DNA of 64,000 bases from Alphaproteobacteria bacterium (GTDB taxonomy: Bacteria; Pseudomonadota; Alphaproteobacteria; Bin65): contig JAJEGH010000016.1 of the NCBI GenBank assembly GCA_022819985.1, positions 99,850 through 163,849 of the forward strand. Reading direction: 5' to 3'. Both the position numbers and the translations under genes were made by a program. Positions 43,450 through 53,401 of the stretch are shown here, piece after piece. The number at the start of each line of letters is the position of its first letter. Position 1 is the stretch's first letter. Under the pieces are notes generated by a model. The model had not been told where the DNA came from. It ran no database searches and was given only the letters and a program-made list of their open reading frames with translations.

Positions 43450-45432
43450 ATGCGCGTCATGGCGGCCAGCACCAGACCGAAAGCGGCGCGGGAGGAACGC
43501 GCGCCCGCGATCCCCGCGGCAACGCCGGACGGGGCCGGCGCAGGCGCCCTGCCGGCCTCCCTGGCGAGCGGCGCCGCCTATCTCAAGGCCGAACTGTCCG
43601 GGCTCTCCACCGGGCCCGGCGTCTACCGCATGATCGACCGCCGCGGCCAGCCGCTCTATGTCGGCAAGGCGCGCAGCCTGCGACGGCGCGTCGCCAGCTA
43701 CACGGCGCCGGCAAAGCTGCCGGAACGCCTGCGCCGTATGGTCGCGGAAACGGCCCTGCTCGAGATCGTCGAGACCCATACCGAGGTGGAGGCGCTGCTG
43801 CTCGAATCGAACCTGATCAAGCGGCTTCGCCCCAGGTATAATATCCTGTTAAGGGATGACAAATCCTTCCCCTACATCCGGATCGGCAAAAAGGACCTGC
43901 GCGCCGCGACGGAAAAGGCCGGCCGTTGGCCGCGCATTACCAAATACCGCGGCAGCCGGCGCGAGCCTGGCTCCTACTACGGCCCCTTCGCCTCGGCCGG
44001 CGCGGTAAACCGCACGCTGAACGCGCTGGAACGGGCGTTTCTGCTGCGCTCGTGCAGCGACTCGATGTTCTCGTCGCGCACGCGGCCCTGCCTGCTGTTC
44101 CAGATCAAGCGGTGCAGCGCGCCCTGCGTCGGGCGGATCGGCGAGGCGGAATACGACGCCCTGGTCGCCCAGGCCGAAGCGTTCCTTTCCGGCCGCGACA
44201 GCGCCATCCAGCGCGATCTTGCCCGGCGGATGGAGACCGCCGCCGAAGCGCTGGAATTCGAAACCGCCGCCTATTTGCGCGACCGCATCCAGGCGCTCGC
44301 CCACATCCAGGCGCGTCAGGACATCAACCTGCCGGTGCCGGACGACGCCGATGTCGTCGCCGCGTGGCGCGAGGGCGAACACAGCTGCATCCAGGTGTTC
44401 TTCTTCCGCGCCGGACGCAACTACGGCAACCGGGCCTACTATCCGCGGCACGACAAGTCGGCCGAGGACGCCGATATCCTCGCGGCGTTCCTCGGCCAGT
44501 TCTACGACAACAAGCCACCGCCCCGCCTGATCCTGACCGGCGCGCCGGTCGCCGGCGCGGCATTGCTGGGCGCCGCGCTCAGCGAGAAGGCCGGCCGGAA
44601 GGTCGAACTCGCCGTGCCCCGACGCGGCGACAAGCGCAAGCTGATCGAGCACGCGCTGGCCAACGCCAGAGCGGCGCTCACCCGCCGGCTGTCGGAAAAC
44701 GCCTCGCAGCGGAAGCTGCTCGAAGGGGTGGCCGACGCCTTTGGCCTGGACGCGCAGCCCGAACGGATCGAGGTATACGACAACAGCCACATCTCCGGGT
44801 CCGACGCCGTCGGCGGCATGATCGTCGCTGGCCCGGAAGGGCTGGTAAAGAACGCCTATCGCAAGTTCAACATCCGCTCGGCGCGCCTGACGCCCGGCGA
44901 CGATTACGCCATGATGCGCGAGGTGCTCTCCCGCCGTTTCGGCCGCGCCCTGCGCGAGGACCCGGCGCGCGAGGCCGGCGCCTGGCCGGATCTGGTATTG
45001 GTCGATGGCGGGCGCGGCCAGCTCGGCAGCGCACTCGCCGCGCTGGCGGAACTGGGGATCGAGGATCTACCCGTCGTCGGAGTCTCCAAGGGGCCGGACC
45101 GCAACGCCGGCCGCGAGACTTTCCACACCGCCGACGGGCGCAGCTTCGGCCTGCCGCCGAACGATCCGGTGCTGTATTTCCTGCAGCGGCTGCGCGACGA
45201 GGCGCACCGCTACGCCATCGGCGCCCACCGCACCCGGCGCACCAATGCCCGGACCCGTTCGGCGCTGGACGACATTCCCGGCGTCGGCGCCCGGCGCAAG
45301 CGGGCGCTGCTCAACCATTTCGGCTCGGTGCGCAACATCGAGCGCGCCGGCCTGAGCGACCTCGAGAATGTCGACGGGATCAGCCGCACGGTCGCCCAAA
45401 CCGTGTTCGACTGGTTCCACGCCGAAACCTGA
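43450..45432 (+). CDS. uvrC: excinuclease ABC subunit C
   Basis: UvrC makes both incisions in nucleotide excision repair. The roughly 660-residue product has the GIY-YIG domain (GPGVYRMIDRRGQPLYVGKARSLRRRV), the CSAPC-containing segment, the UVR domain (AAEALEFETAAYLRDRIQAL), the C-terminal RNase H-like domain (IEVYDNSHISGS, LVLVDGGRGQL, FLQRLRDEAHRYAI with the acidic catalytic residues) and a helix-hairpin-helix (IPGVGARRKRALLNHFG). The ATG at 43450 is chosen; TTG at 43423, inside the tandem repeat, is an alternative. Confidence 0.96.
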   Translation: MRVMAASTRPKAAREERAPAIPAATPDGAGAGALPASLASGAAYLKAELSGLSTGPGVYRMIDRRGQPLYVGKARSLRRRVASYTAPAKLPERLRRMVAETALLEIVETHTEVEALLLESNLIKRLRPRYNILLRDDKSFPYIRIGKKDLRAATEKAGRWPRITKYRGSRREPGSYYGPFASAGAVNRTLNALERAFLLRSCSDSMFSSRTRPCLLFQIKRCSAPCVGRIGEAEYDALVAQAEAFLSGRDSAIQRDLARRMETAAEALEFETAAYLRDRIQALAHIQARQDINLPVPDDADVVAAWREGEHSCIQVFFFRAGRNYGNRAYYPRHDKSAEDADILAAFLGQFYDNKPPPRLILTGAPVAGAALLGAALSEKAGRKVELAVPRRGDKRKLIEHALANARAALTRRLSENASQRKLLEGVADAFGLDAQPERIEVYDNSHISGSDAVGGMIVAGPEGLVKNAYRKFNIRSARLTPGDDYAMMREVLSRRFGRALREDPAREAGAWPDLVLVDGGRGQLGSALAALAELGIEDLPVVGVSKGPDRNAGRETFHTADGRSFGLPPNDPVLYFLQRLRDEAHRYAIGAHRTRRTNARTRSALDDIPGVGARRKRALLNHFGSVRNIERAGLSDLENVDGISRTVAQTVFDWFHAET

Positions 45433-45461
45433 GCGCCACCAGCCTGCCGCGGAGTCCGCCC

Positions 45462-46028
45462 TTGCCCGTGCCGCGATCGACCCTGTTGCAGACTCCGAAT
45501 CTGCTGACGATCGGCCGGATCGTCCTCGTGCCGTTTTTCGTCGCCGCCTTCTGGCTGCCGGCCCCGGCGTTCCACTGGGCCGCCTTCGGCCTGTTCGCGG
45601 CCGCCGGCGTCACCGACTGGCTGGACGGCCGGTTGGCCCGGCGCACGGGGCAGGTTTCGGATTTCGGCCGGTTTCTCGACCCGATCGCGGACAAGATCCT
45701 GGTGGCGGCGGCGCTCGTCATGCTGGCGGCGACGGACCGGCTGTCGGACGCCGGAGTCATCGCAGCGCTGATCATTCTGGTGCGCGAACTGGCGGTCGCC
45801 GGCCTGCGGGAGTTTCTCGCCGGAACCGCTACCGTGCCGGTATCGCGGCTCGCCAAGTGGAAGACCGCCGCGCAGTTCGTGGCCATCGCCGTATTGCTGG
45901 TCGCCGGGGCGGCCCCGGCGCTGCCGCTGTCCCTCGCCGGCGAAGCGCTGCTCTGGCTGGCGGCGCTGCTCGCCGTCGTCACCGGCGCCGCCTATCTGCG
46001 TGAAGGCCTGCGCAAGATGGACGGGTGA
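45462..46028 (+). CDS. pgsA: CDP-diacylglycerol--glycerol-3-phosphate 3-phosphatidyltransferase
   Basis: PgsA forms phosphatidylglycerol phosphate, the first committed step to phosphatidylglycerol and cardiolipin. The 188-residue protein has about four to six membrane segments, N-terminal TPNLLTIGRI, and the CDP-alcohol transferase motif DWLDGRLARRTGQVSDFGRFLDPIADK with its conserved Asp residues. No ATG precedes the core. TTG at 45462 has GGAG seven bases upstream and is preferred over GTG at 45468. It follows uvrC by 29 bp, a common arrangement. Confidence 0.94.
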   Translation: MPVPRSTLLQTPNLLTIGRIVLVPFFVAAFWLPAPAFHWAAFGLFAAAGVTDWLDGRLARRTGQVSDFGRFLDPIADKILVAAALVMLAATDRLSDAGVIAALIILVRELAVAGLREFLAGTATVPVSRLAKWKTAAQFVAIAVLLVAGAAPALPLSLAGEALLWLAALLAVVTGAAYLREGLRKMDG

Positions 46029-46094
46029 AGCGAAGCCCGCCCGGCGCGACGCTGCGTTGCAGACGGACTCGGGCGGGAAGCGGCGCGTCGCGCG

Positions 46095-46122
46095 TTGACT
46101 CCGTTTTGCAACATCCAATATG
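46095..46122 (+). promoter_or_regulatory. candidate promoter of etfBA
   Basis: TTGACT (46095-46100) is followed by AATATG at 46117-46122 with 16 bp spacing, in the 244-bp gap between pgsA and etfB. The -35 matches five of six positions; the -10 is weaker. Confidence 0.4.
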
Positions 46123-46272
46123 GTGCAGTGCGAAAAACGGAGGCCGGAAACGGAAGCCGGTCCGGGCGGTTGCACCGGAACCGGCCCTTGCCATACCGGT
46201 TAGGATCAACGGACGCCGCCGGGCGCGCCAACCAGGCGCCGCACCGGCCGCCCCCTTTCAGATAAGCCGCCG

Positions 46273-47022
46273 ATGAAAGTCCTCGTCGCTGTCAAGCGCG
46301 TGATCGACTACAACGTGAAGGTCCGCGTGAAATCCGACGGCTCGGGCGTCGAGCTCGCGAACGTCAAGATGTCCATGAACCCGTTCGACGAGATCGGGGT
46401 CGAGGAAGCGGTGCGGATGAAGGAGGCCGGCACGGCGAGCGAAATCGTCGCCATCAGCCTCGGCGTCCAGCAGTGCCAGGAGACCATCCGCACGGCGCTC
46501 GCCATGGGCGCGGACCGCGGCATCCATGTCGTGACCGACGATCCGCTGGAGCCGCTCGCGGTCGCCAAGCTGATCGCGGCGGCGGTCGCGAAGGAAGGTC
46601 CCGACATCGTGATCCTGGGCAAGCAGGCGATCGACGACGATTCAAACCAGACCGGCCAGATGCTCGCGGCCCTGCTCGGCTGGCCGCAGGCGACCTTCGC
46701 CTCCGAGGTGAAGGCCGAAAACGGCGGCCTGACGGTGACCCGCGAGGTCGATGGCGGGCTGGAAACCATCAGGACGAGCCTACCGGCGGTGGTCACCACG
46801 GACCTGCGCCTCAACGAGCCGCGCTACGCCTCGCTGCCCAACATCATGAAGGCGAAGAAGAAGCCGATCGACCGGCTGACGCCGGATGAGCTGGGCGTCG
46901 ACACCGCACCGCGGCTGGAAGTTCTGAGCGTCGTCGAGCCGGAAAAGCGCGCCGGCGGCGTGAAGGTCGAGACCGTGGCCGAACTGGTCGGCAAGCTGCA
47001 GAACGAGGCGAAGGTCATCTGA
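46273..47022 (+). CDS. etfB: electron transfer flavoprotein subunit beta
   Basis: EtfB binds AMP and, with EtfA, carries electrons from acyl-CoA and other dehydrogenases to ETF-ubiquinone oxidoreductase. The 249-residue product starts [20 protein letters not shown] and contains [34 protein letters not shown] and the signature [24 protein letters not shown]. The gene order etfB-etfA-3-hydroxyacyl-CoA dehydrogenase points to a beta-oxidation or polyhydroxybutyrate context. Confidence 0.97.
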   Translation: MKVLVAVKRVIDYNVKVRVKSDGSGVELANVKMSMNPFDEIGVEEAVRMKEAGTASEIVAISLGVQQCQETIRTALAMGADRGIHVVTDDPLEPLAVAKLIAAAVAKEGPDIVILGKQAIDDDSNQTGQMLAALLGWPQATFASEVKAENGGLTVTREVDGGLETIRTSLPAVVTTDLRLNEPRYASLPNIMKAKKKPIDRLTPDELGVDTAPRLEVLSVVEPEKRAGGVKVETVAELVGKLQNEAKVI

Positions 47023-47088
47023 CCGGTCGGCCGGGACGGCCGGGTCCGGCGGAGAACGGGGAACGGACATGAGGGGAGACGGCGGGAC

Positions 47089-48039
47089 ATGACGGTTCTC
47101 GTCCTGGCGGAACACGATAACGCAAGCCTGAACGTCGCGACGCTGAGCGCGGTCGCGGCGGCGCGGGATATGGGCGACGAGATCCATATGCTGGTCGCCG
47201 GCGAAAATTGCGGCGCCGTGGCGGCGGAGTGCGCGCAGGTGAGCGGCATCGGAAAGGTGCTGACTGCGGAGGGCGCCCATCTGGCGCACGGCCTGGCGGA
47301 GGATCTCGCTGCACTGATCGCGGGACTTGCCGGCGGCTATACCCATCTGGTGGCGACGGCGACGACCCACGGCAAGAACGTCATGCCGCGCGTTGCGGCG
47401 TTGCTCGACGTCCAGCAGGTATCCGACATCACCGGCGTCGAAAGCGCCGACACCTTCGTCCGGCCGATCTACGCCGGCAACGCGATGGCGACCGTTCGGT
47501 CGACCGACGGGGTGAAGGTCGTGACCGTGCGCCAGACCGCCTTCGACGCCGTCGCGGCCGACGGCGGTAGCGCTGCGGTGGAAGCGATCGACGCCGGCGC
47601 GGATGTCGAGGGCAGCGAATTCGTCGGCCAGGAACTGTCGCGCTCCGACCGGCCGGAGCTGACCTCGGCCCGGGTTGTGATTTCCGGCGGGCGGGGCATG
47701 CAGTCGGGCGAGAATTTCCCGATGCTGGAGGAGGTCGCCGACAAGCTGGGCGCGGCGGTTGGCGCCTCGCGCGCGGCGGTCGACGCCGGCTTTGTGCCCA
47801 ACGACTACCAGGTCGGCCAGACCGGCAAAGTGGTTGCGCCGGACCTCTACATCGCGGTCGGCATCTCCGGCGCGATCCAGCATCTGGCCGGGATGAAGGA
47901 TTCGAAGGTCATCGTGGCGATCAACAAGGACGAGGAAGCGCCGATTTTCCAGGTTGCGGACTACGGCCTGGTCGCCGACCTGTTCAAGGCGGTGCCCGAA
48001 CTGTCCGCCGAACTGGACACTGTCGAGGTGCGCAGGTAA
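47089..48039 (+). CDS. etfA: electron transfer flavoprotein subunit alpha
   Basis: EtfA holds the FAD of the electron transfer flavoprotein. In the 316-residue protein the FAD domain is clear: [75 protein letters not shown]. The ATG at 47089 lies 66 bp after etfB. The N-terminal half is less conserved, as usual. It functions as a heterodimer with EtfB in the cytoplasm. Confidence 0.97.
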   Translation: MTVLVLAEHDNASLNVATLSAVAAARDMGDEIHMLVAGENCGAVAAECAQVSGIGKVLTAEGAHLAHGLAEDLAALIAGLAGGYTHLVATATTHGKNVMPRVAALLDVQQVSDITGVESADTFVRPIYAGNAMATVRSTDGVKVVTVRQTAFDAVAADGGSAAVEAIDAGADVEGSEFVGQELSRSDRPELTSARVVISGGRGMQSGENFPMLEEVADKLGAAVGASRAAVDAGFVPNDYQVGQTGKVVAPDLYIAVGISGAIQHLAGMKDSKVIVAINKDEEAPIFQVADYGLVADLFKAVPELSAELDTVEVRR

Positions 48040-48103
48040 CGCACCGGTACGCGGCGACGGTCCCGGACGGGCCGGGGGCCGCGGTGTTGAAAGGACCAGG
48101 ACG

Positions 48104-48979
48104 CTGACAATCGAGAAAGTGGGTGTCATCGGCGCCGGCCAGATGGGCAACGGCATCGCGCACGTTTCGGCGCTGAACGGCTACGACGTCGTCCTGAACG
48201 ACGTCGACGAGGCCGCGCTCGACCGGGCGATGGCGACGATTCGGAGCAATCTCGAACGCCAGTTGCGCCGCGGCGTGATTGCCGACTCGGATATCGACAC
48301 CGCCCTGTCGCGCATCGTGCCGGCGCTCGGCCTGGAGGCGATGCGGGAATGCGACATCGTCATCGAGGCGGCGACCGAGGACGAGGCGACCAAGCGGGCC
48401 ATCCTCAAGCAGCTTGAGGGCAACCTGAAAGCCGACGCGATCATCGCGTCCAACACCTCGTCGATCTCGATCACCCGGCTCGCCGCCGTCACCGACCGGC
48501 CGGAACGCTTCATCGGCATGCATTTCATGAATCCGGTGCCGATGATGAAGCTGATCGAGCTGATCCGCGGCCTGGGGACGAACGAGGAGACCTACAGCAC
48601 GGCCGCCGGACTGGCGCGCAGCCTGGGCAAGACGGTCGCCCAGTCGGAGGATTTTCCGGCCTTCATCGTCAACCGCATCCTGCTGCCGATGATCAACGAG
48701 GCGATCTACACCCTCTACGAGGGCGTCGGCACGGTCGAGGCCATAGACACGGCGATGAAGCTGGGCGCCAACCATCCGATGGGCCCCCTTGAGCTGGCCG
48801 ACTTCATCGGCCTCGATACCGCCCTCGCGGTGATGCAGGTGCTCTACGACGGCCTGGCCGATTCGAAATACCGGCCCTGCCCGCTGCTCGTGAAATATGT
48901 CGAGGCGGGCTGGCTCGGCCGCAAGGTCGGCCGCGGCTTCTACGACTATTCCGGCGATACGCCGACCCCGACGCGGTAG
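48104..48979 (+). CDS. 3-hydroxybutyryl-CoA dehydrogenase (CTG start)
   Basis: The roughly 291-residue protein is a 3-hydroxyacyl-CoA dehydrogenase: NAD-binding VGVIGAGQMGNGIAHVSAL, ASNTSSISIT, the catalytic His in GMHFMNPVPMMKLIE, and RILLPMINEAIYTLYEG. It converts (S)-3-hydroxybutyryl-CoA to acetoacetyl-CoA with NAD. No ATG precedes the dinucleotide fold. A CTG at 48104, eight bases after AAGGA, gives the standard TIEKVGVIG N-terminus and is proposed as start; GTG at 48119 would truncate the first strand. It follows etfA by 64 bp, probably in the same operon. Confidence 0.93.
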   Translation: MTIEKVGVIGAGQMGNGIAHVSALNGYDVVLNDVDEAALDRAMATIRSNLERQLRRGVIADSDIDTALSRIVPALGLEAMRECDIVIEAATEDEATKRAILKQLEGNLKADAIIASNTSSISITRLAAVTDRPERFIGMHFMNPVPMMKLIELIRGLGTNEETYSTAAGLARSLGKTVAQSEDFPAFIVNRILLPMINEAIYTLYEGVGTVEAIDTAMKLGANHPMGPLELADFIGLDTALAVMQVLYDGLADSKYRPCPLLVKYVEAGWLGRKVGRGFYDYSGDTPTPTR

Positions 48980-49013
48980 GCGCAGGATACGCCGAAGAAC
49001 GGTTCGCGCTCCC

Positions 49014-49129
49014 TTCGATACGCCCCGGCCTTAGGGCCGGGGCTACTCAGGATGAGGGGGTGTGGTGTGTCGAGGCTTTCGAACCAACAAATTCCTCATC
49101 CCGAGTAGGCGCGTCAGCGCCGTATCGAG
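49014..49129. repeat. imperfect palindromic intergenic element (REP-like)
   Basis: A near-palindrome: TTCGATACG (49014-49022) matches CGTATCGAG (49121-49129), CTACTCAGGATGAGG (49043-49057) is matched by CCTCATCCCGAGTAG (49094-49108), and an internal perfect stem CCCCGGCC/GGCCGGGG lies at 49023-49042. It follows the 3-hydroxybutyryl-CoA dehydrogenase stop and could also end transcription. Elements of this shape are common, dispersed, non-coding repeats in high-GC genomes. Confidence 0.8.
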
Positions 49130-49156
49130 AGCCTGCCCTGAGCGAAGCCGAAGGGG
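49130..49156. repeat. dispersed 27-bp element, copy 2
   Basis: AGCCTGCCCTGAGCGAAGCC followed by GAAGGGG is the reverse complement, with two mismatches, of the element at 32245-32271. Here it directly abuts the palindromic REP-like element. Confidence 0.8.
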
Positions 49157-49175
49157 GGCCGCATCGGGGGCGCGC

Positions 49176-49388
49176 TCAGAAATCCGTACAGCGGCCGCCG
49201 ACCTCCCAGTCGCCGTAGCGGGTCGGCTCCGGGCCGGCGGGCCCGCCGATCTCCCGCGTATCGGAAGCGCGGGCGCGTTCTTCGATCTTCGTGCTGTCCG
49301 GCGAGCCGGCAGCTTTATCGTCCGCCGAGTCAGCCCGCTGCGCCGCCGGTGACGACGGGGCGCCGGTTTGCTGTTTTTCCCGTGCCAT
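49176..49388 (-). CDS. DUF1674 domain protein, succinate dehydrogenase assembly factor 4-like
   Basis: The 70-residue protein ends with [20 protein letters not shown] followed by RCTDF, the signature of DUF1674 (SDHAF4/Sdh8). Eukaryotic members protect and assist the FAD-bound SdhA subunit during complex II assembly. The N-terminal half is polar and low in complexity, as in other bacterial members. The ATG at 49388 is the only start before the signature. Divergence from rsmB is a conserved alphaproteobacterial arrangement. Confidence 0.88.
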   Translation of the reverse strand: MAREKQQTGAPSSPAAQRADSADDKAAGSPDSTKIEERARASDTREIGGPAGPEPTRYGDWEVGGRCTDF

Positions 49389-49562
49389 TCCCGTCTCTCC
49401 CGTCGCCCCGCCTTGCAGTCTTGCGCTGGGCCGCCTTGCCGTATCTTGCACCGGGCCGGCGCGCCATCCAAGTTGGGGGGCGATTTGCCCGATACGGCAG
49501 AGGGAGACCCATTCCGAAATGGCCGTTTGCCGACGAACCGGCGGCCCGCAGCGGGTCCCGTC

Positions 49563-50891
49563 GTGAGTCCGGGCGGGAGTCCGGGCCACGATCCGGCGCG
49601 GCTGTGCGCCCATGCGGTGCTGGTCGATATTCTCCACCGGCGGCTGCCGCTGGACGGCGTCCTGCCGTCGCGTCTCGACGGGCTGGCCGCCGCGCGGGAC
49701 CGGCGCTTCGCCCACCGGCTCGCGCTCACCGTGCTGCGCCACCGCGGCGCCCTGCAGGCGGCGATCGCCGGCCTGCTCGATCGGCCGTTGCCGGCCAAAG
49801 ACCTGCGCGTCCAGCTGCTCCTCGAATGCGGGTTGGCCCAGCTGCTCCTGCTCGACGTGCCGGACCATGCCGCGGTCGACAGCAGCGTCGCCCTGGCCGG
49901 CCCGCTTCGCCTGGGCAGATACCGCGCCCTGGTCAACGCCGTGTTACGCCGGGCGCAGCGCGAGCGCGGGCGCCTGCGGACCATGCTCGATGCGCCGCTC
50001 TCCGCCCTTCCGGACTGGCTGGCCGGGCGCTGGACGGATCGTTTCGGCCCGGACGTCGCGGGCGATATCGCCCGCGCCCTGCGGGCCGAACCGCCGCTCG
50101 ATATCAGCGTCGCCCGCGATCCGGCCGGCTGGGCGGCGCGGCTGGGCGGCGCGGCCCTTGCCGGCAACACGGTGCGCCGGCCGGCCGGGCCGGTCGCCGG
50201 CCTCGACGGTTACGAAGACGGCCACGAAAACGGCGGCTGGTGGGTGCAGGACGCCGCCGCCGCCCTGCCGGCGCGCCTGCTGCCGATCCCGGACGACGGC
50301 CTCGTGCTGGACCTGTGCGCGGCGCCCGGCGGCAAGACGGCGCAGTTGGCGGCGGCCGGCGCCAGGGTCGTCGCCGTCGACCGTTCCGCACAGCGGCTGA
50401 CGCGGCTGCGCGAAAATCTCCGCCGGCTCCGGCTGGAGGCGACGATCGTGGAGGCAGACGCGGCGGCCTGGCGGAACGATGCGCCGGCGGGCGCAATCCT
50501 GCTCGATGCGCCGTGCAGCGCCACCGGCACGCTGAGGCGCCGGCCCGACATCGCCTGGACCAAGACGGAGGCCGATATCGCCGCCCTGGCCCGGGTGCAG
50601 GCGGCGCTGCTGGTCAACGCCGCCGCCCAGCTGCGGCCGGGCGGCCATCTGGTTTATGCCGTCTGTTCGCTGGAGGCGGAGGAGGGACCAGACCGGATCG
50701 CCCGGCTCCTGGCCGAAGACCCGGCGCTGGAGCGCTTTCCGGTCGACGCCCCGGCGCTCGACCGGATGGCGCTCGGCCCGATGGCGCCCGCCCTGACCGC
50801 GGAAGGCGACGTGCAGACCCTGCCCTGCCATCTGGCGGCCCAGGGCGGGATGGACGGCTTCTTCATCGCCCGGATCCGGCGCCGCGGCTGA
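49563..50891 (+). CDS. rsmB: 16S rRNA m5C967 methyltransferase RsmB-like (NusB + SAM domains)
   Basis: The roughly 442-residue protein has an N-terminal NusB-like RNA-binding domain ([20 protein letters not shown] through LVNAVLRRA) and a C-terminal m5C methyltransferase domain: SAM site [14 protein letters not shown], catalytic loop [17 protein letters not shown] with the nucleophilic Cys, and [12 protein letters not shown] with the second Cys. The GTG at 49563 gives a family-like N-terminus; TTG at 49485 would add 26 residues and lies after a GGGGGG run. Confidence 0.92.
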   Translation: MSPGGSPGHDPARLCAHAVLVDILHRRLPLDGVLPSRLDGLAAARDRRFAHRLALTVLRHRGALQAAIAGLLDRPLPAKDLRVQLLLECGLAQLLLLDVPDHAAVDSSVALAGPLRLGRYRALVNAVLRRAQRERGRLRTMLDAPLSALPDWLAGRWTDRFGPDVAGDIARALRAEPPLDISVARDPAGWAARLGGAALAGNTVRRPAGPVAGLDGYEDGHENGGWWVQDAAAALPARLLPIPDDGLVLDLCAAPGGKTAQLAAAGARVVAVDRSAQRLTRLRENLRRLRLEATIVEADAAAWRNDAPAGAILLDAPCSATGTLRRRPDIAWTKTEADIAALARVQAALLVNAAAQLRPGGHLVYAVCSLEAEEGPDRIARLLAEDPALERFPVDAPALDRMALGPMAPALTAEGDVQTLPCHLAAQGGMDGFFIARIRRRG

Positions 50892-51019
50892 GCGGAAACC
50901 GCCGGGGAAGGGCAACTTGGCCCGCCTGTCACCAAATCGCTTCATTTTCGCCGGCACATCATTCAAATAGAACAAATTTCCCGATCCCGCCGCCGGCCCG
51001 TCCGGGAGAACGCCCCGCC

Positions 51020-51682
51020 ATGGCAGAACCCGCGCTCATCGCCCCATCGATTCTGTCGGCCGACTTCGCCCGCCTGGGCGAAGAGGTGCGCGCCCTCGAC
51101 GCCGCCGGATCGGACTATATTCATATCGACGTGATGGACGGCCACTTCGTGCCGAACCTGACCATAGGGCCGGGGGTGGTGAAGGCGCTGCGCCCGCATT
51201 CGTCCAGGACCTTCGACGTCCACCTGATGATCGCGCCCGTCGACCCCTTCGTCGACGCCTTCGCCGAGGCCGGCGCCGATATCGTCACGGTCCACGCCGA
51301 GGCCGGGCCGCACCTCCACCGGACCCTGCAACGGGTCCGGGATCTGGGCCGCAAAGCGGGCGTTTCCCTCAATCCCGGAACGCCGGCGGCGGCGGTCGAG
51401 CCGGTGCTGGACATGGTCGACCTGATTCTGGTCATGTCGGTCAATCCGGGCTTCGGCGGCCAGAGCTTCATCGCTTCGCAACTCGACAAGCTGCGCACGC
51501 TGCGCGCCATGATCGACGGACAGGACCGGCCGATCGACCTCGAAGTGGACGGCGGCATCAACGCCGAGACGGCGCCGCTGGCGATCGCCGCGGGCGCCAA
51601 TGTGCTTGTCGCCGGCACCGCCGTTTTCCAGGGCGGACCGAACCGCTATGCGGCGAATATCCGCCGTTTGCGCGGTTCCTGA
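51020..51682 (+). CDS. rpe: ribulose-phosphate 3-epimerase
   Basis: Rpe interconverts ribulose-5-phosphate and xylulose-5-phosphate in the pentose phosphate and Calvin cycles. The 220-residue TIM barrel shows [16 protein letters not shown], the metal-site [35 protein letters not shown] and [11 protein letters not shown], all family signatures with the catalytic Asp residues and zinc-binding His. The ATG at 51020 follows a GGGAGAA stretch. It lies between rsmB and the heparinase gene, a conserved order. Confidence 0.97.
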   Translation: MAEPALIAPSILSADFARLGEEVRALDAAGSDYIHIDVMDGHFVPNLTIGPGVVKALRPHSSRTFDVHLMIAPVDPFVDAFAEAGADIVTVHAEAGPHLHRTLQRVRDLGRKAGVSLNPGTPAAAVEPVLDMVDLILVMSVNPGFGGQSFIASQLDKLRTLRAMIDGQDRPIDLEVDGGINAETAPLAIAAGANVLVAGTAVFQGGPNRYAANIRRLRGS

Positions 51683-51699
51683 CCCCGGGGCGGCGCTGC

Positions 51700-53346
51700 G
51701 TGGCCAGGGGCTATTCGATATCGGTGTCGCGCGGGCTGGCGAGCCTGCGCGCGCGCATAGCCGGCACATGGTATCGCGGCGCGTTGTACCAGTGGCAGCT
51801 GGGCAGCACGCGGGCGACCCAGGTCCTGCTGGTGCCGCCCGATCCGTGGCCCGGCGATTCGGAGATCGGCAAGGCCATCCTGCGCGGCGCCTTCAACTTC
51901 CGGGAAGACAAGATCTGGCACGCCGAGGAACTGCCGCTGGAGCCGCACGATTTCGCCTGGCTGCGCGACCTGCGCGCCACCGGTTCCGACGCCGGCCGGC
52001 GGCTGGGCCGGGAAATGATCAGCGACTGGATCGACCGGTTCGGCCGGTACCATCATCATAGCTGGCGCTCCGACATCGCCGCCGAACGGCTCGTCAACTG
52101 GCTGAGCCAGTACGACTATTTCTGCCGCGGCGGCGAGGAACGGTTCCGCGGCCGGGTCATCCAGAGCATCGCCCGCCAGTCGAAGCATCTGGCGCATGTG
52201 ACGCGGAAGTCGACCCGCGGCGCCAAACGGGTGCGGGCGGCCAAGGGCCTGATCTATGTCGGCGCCTGCCTGCCCAGCGCCCAGCCCCGGCTCTACAAGG
52301 GCCTGGCGCTACTCGAGCACGAGATCGAGCATCGGATCCACGCCGACGGCGGGGCGGCCGAGCGCTGCCCGACCCTGCAGCACGCCATTCTGCGCGACCT
52401 GATCGACGTGCGCAGCATCCTGGCGTCGAGCCATCAGGATTCCTCGCCCGTTGTGCAGGGGGCGATCGACCGGGCGGCGCCGATGCTGCGCGGCATGCGC
52501 CTCGGCGACGGCGGACTCGGCGTATTCAACGCCGGATTCGAGGAGCAGGACTGGCAGATCGACCTGACCCTGAACCAGTCCGGCTCAACCGGGAATCCGC
52601 CGGAGCACCCGCCGCACACCGGTTTCCAGCGCGTCGCCGCCGGTCGTACGACGATCGTCATGGACACCGGCGCACCGCCGCCGCCGGGGCACGACGATCT
52701 GGCCCATGCCGGACTGTTGAGCTTCGAGATGAGCGCCGGCCGGGTCCGGCTGATCGTCAACTGCGGCAGCCATTGGAAGCCGAACAGCGAATGGGCTTTC
52801 ACCGGACGCGTATCGGCCGCCCATTCGACGCTGATCGTCGACGACCGGAACTCGTCGCAGTTGTACCGCAACGGCGGTCTCGGCCGGCGGCCGGCCAAGG
52901 TCACGGCCGAGCGCAAGAACCGGGACGGCGCCGTGGTGATAGAGGGGGGGCACGACGGCTATGGGCCGGCCTTCGATGTCGTACACAAGCGGCGCATTTA
53001 TGTGTCGTCCAACGGCGAGGATGTCCGGGGTCAGGATATCCTGTCGCGGACGGAGAAAGCTCAGCGCAATCCGGAGGCCGCCTTCGCCATCCGCTTCCAT
53101 CTCCACCCGGACGTCACCATCGATTCGATGTCGATGTGGGAAAAGGGCGGCCGGATCATCGACTTCAGCCGGCCGGGCGCGGGAACCTGGCAGTTCCATA
53201 CCGAAAGCGGCGTGACCATCGGGGTCGAGGACAGCTTCTACCAGGGTGCGCGCACCGGGCGGCAGCGCACCCGCCAGATCGTGCTGTCCGGCGAATATCG
53301 CGGCACGGAGCCGCGCGCGGTGCGCTGGGCGATCCGGCGGCGCTGA
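51700..53346 (+). CDS. heparinase II/III family protein
   Basis: The 548-residue protein has an alpha-helical toroid-like N-terminal region, with WHAEELPLEPHDFAWLRDLR and HHHSWRSDIAAERLVNWLSQYDYF, and the C-terminal heparinase II/III-like beta-sandwich domain (GLLSFEMSAGRVRLIVNCGSHW, AAHSTLIVDDRNSS). This family cleaves acidic polysaccharides by elimination, but the alphaproteobacterial branch next to rpe and rsmB is universal in the class and its role is uncertain; it has no signal peptide. The GTG at 51700 is the start. Confidence 0.93.
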   Translation: MARGYSISVSRGLASLRARIAGTWYRGALYQWQLGSTRATQVLLVPPDPWPGDSEIGKAILRGAFNFREDKIWHAEELPLEPHDFAWLRDLRATGSDAGRRLGREMISDWIDRFGRYHHHSWRSDIAAERLVNWLSQYDYFCRGGEERFRGRVIQSIARQSKHLAHVTRKSTRGAKRVRAAKGLIYVGACLPSAQPRLYKGLALLEHEIEHRIHADGGAAERCPTLQHAILRDLIDVRSILASSHQDSSPVVQGAIDRAAPMLRGMRLGDGGLGVFNAGFEEQDWQIDLTLNQSGSTGNPPEHPPHTGFQRVAAGRTTIVMDTGAPPPPGHDDLAHAGLLSFEMSAGRVRLIVNCGSHWKPNSEWAFTGRVSAAHSTLIVDDRNSSQLYRNGGLGRRPAKVTAERKNRDGAVVIEGGHDGYGPAFDVVHKRRIYVSSNGEDVRGQDILSRTEKAQRNPEAAFAIRFHLHPDVTIDSMSMWEKGGRIIDFSRPGAGTWQFHTESGVTIGVEDSFYQGARTGRQRTRQIVLSGEYRGTEPRAVRWAIRRR

Positions 53347-53401
53347 CCCTCGATCCGTCCGGCGGCGCCGCCGCGGCGCCGGTATCGCAACCGGACGGGT
53401 T

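Noticed and set aside
49014..49129. Insertion sequence at the REP-like palindrome
   Set aside because: There is no transposase frame; the element is too short and matches a non-coding repeat pattern.
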